A stretch of 64,000 bases of DNA, from contig CAJYTK010000009.1 in NCBI GenBank assembly GCA_913777615.1, positions 186,001-250,000 of the forward strand, read 5' to 3'. This DNA comes from an uncultured Agrobacterium sp. Its GTDB lineage: Bacteria > Pseudomonadota > Alphaproteobacteria > Rhizobiales > Rhizobiaceae. Both the position numbers and the translations under genes were made by a program. This document shows positions 62,079 to 64,000 of this stretch, one piece after another; position 1 is the stretch's first letter, and each line of letters begins with the position of its first letter. The notes beneath the pieces were generated by a model, which saw nothing but the letters and a program-made list of their open reading frames with translations, was not told the DNA's origin and did not search any database.

Positions 62079-64000
62079 TTAATCATTCTCCGTCGGCACG
62101 AGGATTTCGCGCTTTCCGGCGTGGTTGGCAGGGCCGATGATGCCTTCCTGTTCCATCCGTTCGATCAGCGAGGCGGCCCGGTTGTAACCGATACCAAGCC
62201 TGCGCTGGACATAGGATGTCGAGGCCTTGCCATCACGCAATACGACGGCCACGGCCTGATCGTAGGGGTCGTCGGACTCGGCCATGTTGCCGGTCCCGGC
62301 GGGACCGCCACCATCCTCGTCCTCATCCTCTTCGGTGACCGCTTCGAGATAGTCGGGCGAGCCTTGCGTCTTGAGGTAGGAGACGATCTCTTCCACTTCA
62401 TTGTCCGAAACGAAGGGACCATGAACGCGCTGGATGCGCCCGCCGCCTGCCATATAGAGCATGTCGCCCATGCCGAGCAGCTGCTCCGCACCCTGTTCAC
62501 CAAGGATGGTGCGGCTGTCGATCTTGGAGGTGACCTGGAAGGATATGCGGGTTGGGAAGTTCGCCTTGATCGTACCGGTGATGACATCGACAGACGGACG
62601 CTGGGTCGCCATGATGACATGAATGCCGGCGGCACGCGCCATCTGTGCAAGGCGCTGCACAGCACCTTCAATGTCTTTGCCCGCCACCATCATCAGGTCG
62701 GCCATTTCGTCGATGATGACGACGATGTAGGGCAGCGGCTTCAGATCGAATTCTTCCGTCTCATACATGGCTTCGCCGGTCTGGCGGTCGAAGCCGGTCT
62801 GTACGGTTCTAGTCAGAACTTCGCCCTTATCGAGCGCCTGTTGAACGCGGGTGTTGAAGCCGTCGATGTTGCGAACACCGATCTTCGACATCTTCTTGTA
62901 GCGCTCTTCCATCTCCCGCACCGTCCATTTCAAGGCGACGACGGCCTTCTTCGGATCGGTGACGACAGGCGAGAGCAGATGCGGGATGCCGTCATAGATC
63001 GACAGTTCGAGCATCTTCGGATCGATCATGATCAGGCGGCACTGTTCCGGTGTCATGCGATAGACGAGCGACAGGATCATGGTGTTGATCGCCACCGACT
63101 TGCCCGAGCCGGTGGTACCGGCAACGAGAAGATGCGGCATCTTGGCGAGGTCGGCGATGACGGCTTCGCCGCCGATGGTCTTGCCGAGTGCCATGGGCAG
63201 CTTGGCCTTGCTGCTTTCGAAATCGCGCGACCCGACCAGTTCGCGCAAGAAAACCGTCTCGCGCGTGCGGTTGGGAAGCTCGATGCCGATGGCGTTGCGG
63301 CCAGGAACGACGGCAACGCGGGCGGCAATGGCGCTCATCGAGCGGGCGATATCGTCCGCCAGACCGATGACGCGCGAAGACTTGATGCCGGGCGCAGGTT
63401 CAAGCTCATAAAGTGTTACGACCGGGCCAGGACGCACGTGGATGATCTCGCCCTTAACGCCGAAATCTTCCAGTACGCCTTCCAGACGGCGGGCATTCTG
63501 CTCCAGCACGTCTGCATTCAGCGTGTTGTCTTTGACGACATTCTTTGGCTCGGCCAACAGGTGGATTGAGGGGACCTGGAAGCCATCCGGGGAGATGAAG
63601 GAGGTTTGCGCTTCGCGTGCAACCCGCTCGCTCGGCTTTGGTCGGGCAGGTGGCGCGGTAATGCGCGTTGGGCTTCCCGGTGCGGGTCGCGCGGCAAAGG
63701 GCGCATCGCCGGAGAGTATGCCATCCGGCAGGCTATCCTCGTCATCGAAGGGCTCGTCGAGATCGCCGCCGTTGGCGGATGGTGCCTGCCGTCGGGCACG
63801 CGCTTCTGCCCGTTCCTCGAAGGACGGCTCCGCTCTTTCCAGACGGTTGATCGCTGTTTTCAATCGCGATGGCTCGTTTAGTGTCCCGAATTCGTAGTCG
63901 TTGAAATCGTAAGGCTGCTCGAACTCATTGGTGAGCGACTTGGGCTTGAGACGCAGAATACGGCGCAACCTTGCCTGGGTGATGTACCAGTAATGAGCAA
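62079..64000 (-). CDS. ftsK: DNA translocase FtsK, 5' end beyond the window
   Basis: About 640 codons visible; the reading frame stays open upstream to base 64000 with the conserved [17 protein letters not shown] segment, so the true start and the four membrane spans are outside. Seen: a low-complexity linker, the FtsK alpha/beta motor (Walker [18 protein letters not shown], Walker [43 protein letters not shown]) and the C-terminal gamma winged helix ([40 protein letters not shown]). FtsK pumps chromosomal dimers towards XerCD at the septum, guided by KOPS through the gamma domain. Confidence 0.97.
   Translation of the reverse strand, partial: AHYWYITQARLRRILRLKPKSLTNEFEQPYDFNDYEFGTLNEPSRLKTAINRLERAEPSFEERAEARARRQAPSANGGDLDEPFDDEDSLPDGILSGDAPFAARPAPGSPTRITAPPARPKPSERVAREAQTSFISPDGFQVPSIHLLAEPKNVVKDNTLNADVLEQNARRLEGVLEDFGVKGEIIHVRPGPVVTLYELEPAPGIKSSRVIGLADDIARSMSAIAARVAVVPGRNAIGIELPNRTRETVFLRELVGSRDFESSKAKLPMALGKTIGGEAVIADLAKMPHLLVAGTTGSGKSVAINTMILSLVYRMTPEQCRLIMIDPKMLELSIYDGIPHLLSPVVTDPKKAVVALKWTVREMEERYKKMSKIGVRNIDGFNTRVQQALDKGEVLTRTVQTGFDRQTGEAMYETEEFDLKPLPYIVVIIDEMADLMMVAGKDIEGAVQRLAQMARAAGIHVIMATQRPSVDVITGTIKANFPTRISFQVTSKIDSRTILGEQGAEQLLGMGDMLYMAGGGRIQRVHGPFVSDNEVEEIVSYLKTQGSPDYLEAVTEEDEDEDGGGPAGTGNMAESDDPYDQAVAVVLRDGKASTSYVQRRLGIGYNRAASLIERMEQEGIIGPANHAGKREILVPTEND

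Noticed and set aside
62121-63569. Plus-strand open frame of 482 codons
   Set aside because: Antisense to ftsK with no family features.

Overview
This window is a dense, intact stretch of alphaproteobacterial chromosome, most likely from the Rhizobiaceae (Agrobacterium, Allorhizobium or Rhizobium). The evidence is the ChvA/NdvA beta-1,2-glucan exporter, the TrcR (DUF1013) and CarD regulators, the large 180-kDa-type NAD-glutamate dehydrogenase, CbiD/CobB cobalamin genes, phbA-phbB-phaR, a bfd-bfr pair with an Irr-like operator, GANTC (CcrM) sites and several families of short palindromic repeats typical of rhizobial intergenic DNA. I see no rRNA, tRNA, CRISPR array, transposase, prophage or integrase. 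Two genes run off the edges: pyruvate carboxylase at the left and ftsK at the right.

Layout. 0-9 kb: pyc, a LuxR solo, chvA, trcR, acsA. 9.2-19.5 kb: a coherent sugar-acid catabolic island. On the minus strand it holds an FAD-linked 2-hydroxyacid dehydrogenase, a GntR/FCD regulator, an FAH-superfamily XylX-like 2-keto-3-deoxy-pentonate dehydratase and a DctQMP TRAP transporter. On the plus strand it holds a DenD-like dehydrogenase, a 3-hydroxyisobutyrate-dehydrogenase-like enzyme and an alpha-ketoglutarate-semialdehyde-dehydrogenase-like enzyme. Related palindromic operators lie in two of its promoter regions. 19.6-25 kb: serine/threonine dehydratase, cupin, LhgO-like oxidase, a tiny membrane protein, cbiD and cobB. 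25-30 kb: YghU glutathione transferase, a small unknown gene, a di-haem peroxidase, and an MFS exporter divergent from a SufR-like Fe-S regulator across a palindromic operator. 30-34.4 kb: leuB, leuD, an HpcH/HpaI lyase, DUF1737, a minimal metallopeptidase.

34.7-47 kb is mostly housekeeping: rplU-rpmA, two coupled GNAT acetyltransferases, obgE-proB-proA-nadD-rsfS-rlmH, then an envelope/RNA block (EnvC-like, CtpA, divergent polysaccharide deacetylase, RppH). 47-51 kb carries iron storage (bfr/bfd) and polyhydroxybutyrate synthesis (phbA, phbB, phaR, with three TGC-N3-GCA motifs between phbA and phaR). 51-64 kb holds a UMF1 transporter, NAD-GDH, CarD, an L,D-transpeptidase, a CenR/OtpR-type response regulator with a stand-alone cyclic-nucleotide-binding protein, xthA, a LolA-like protein and ftsK.

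Recurring features: non-ATG starts placed by clear Shine-Dalgarno sequences (TTG for pyc, chvA, the XylX-like gene, bfr and the UMF1 gene, probably CTG for rsfS), and several translationally coupled gene pairs with ATGA or short overlaps. The strongest candidate for a little-described system is the 9.2-19.5 kb island: it has the end of a Weimberg-type route to 2-oxoglutarate but no recognisable sugar-acid dehydratase.
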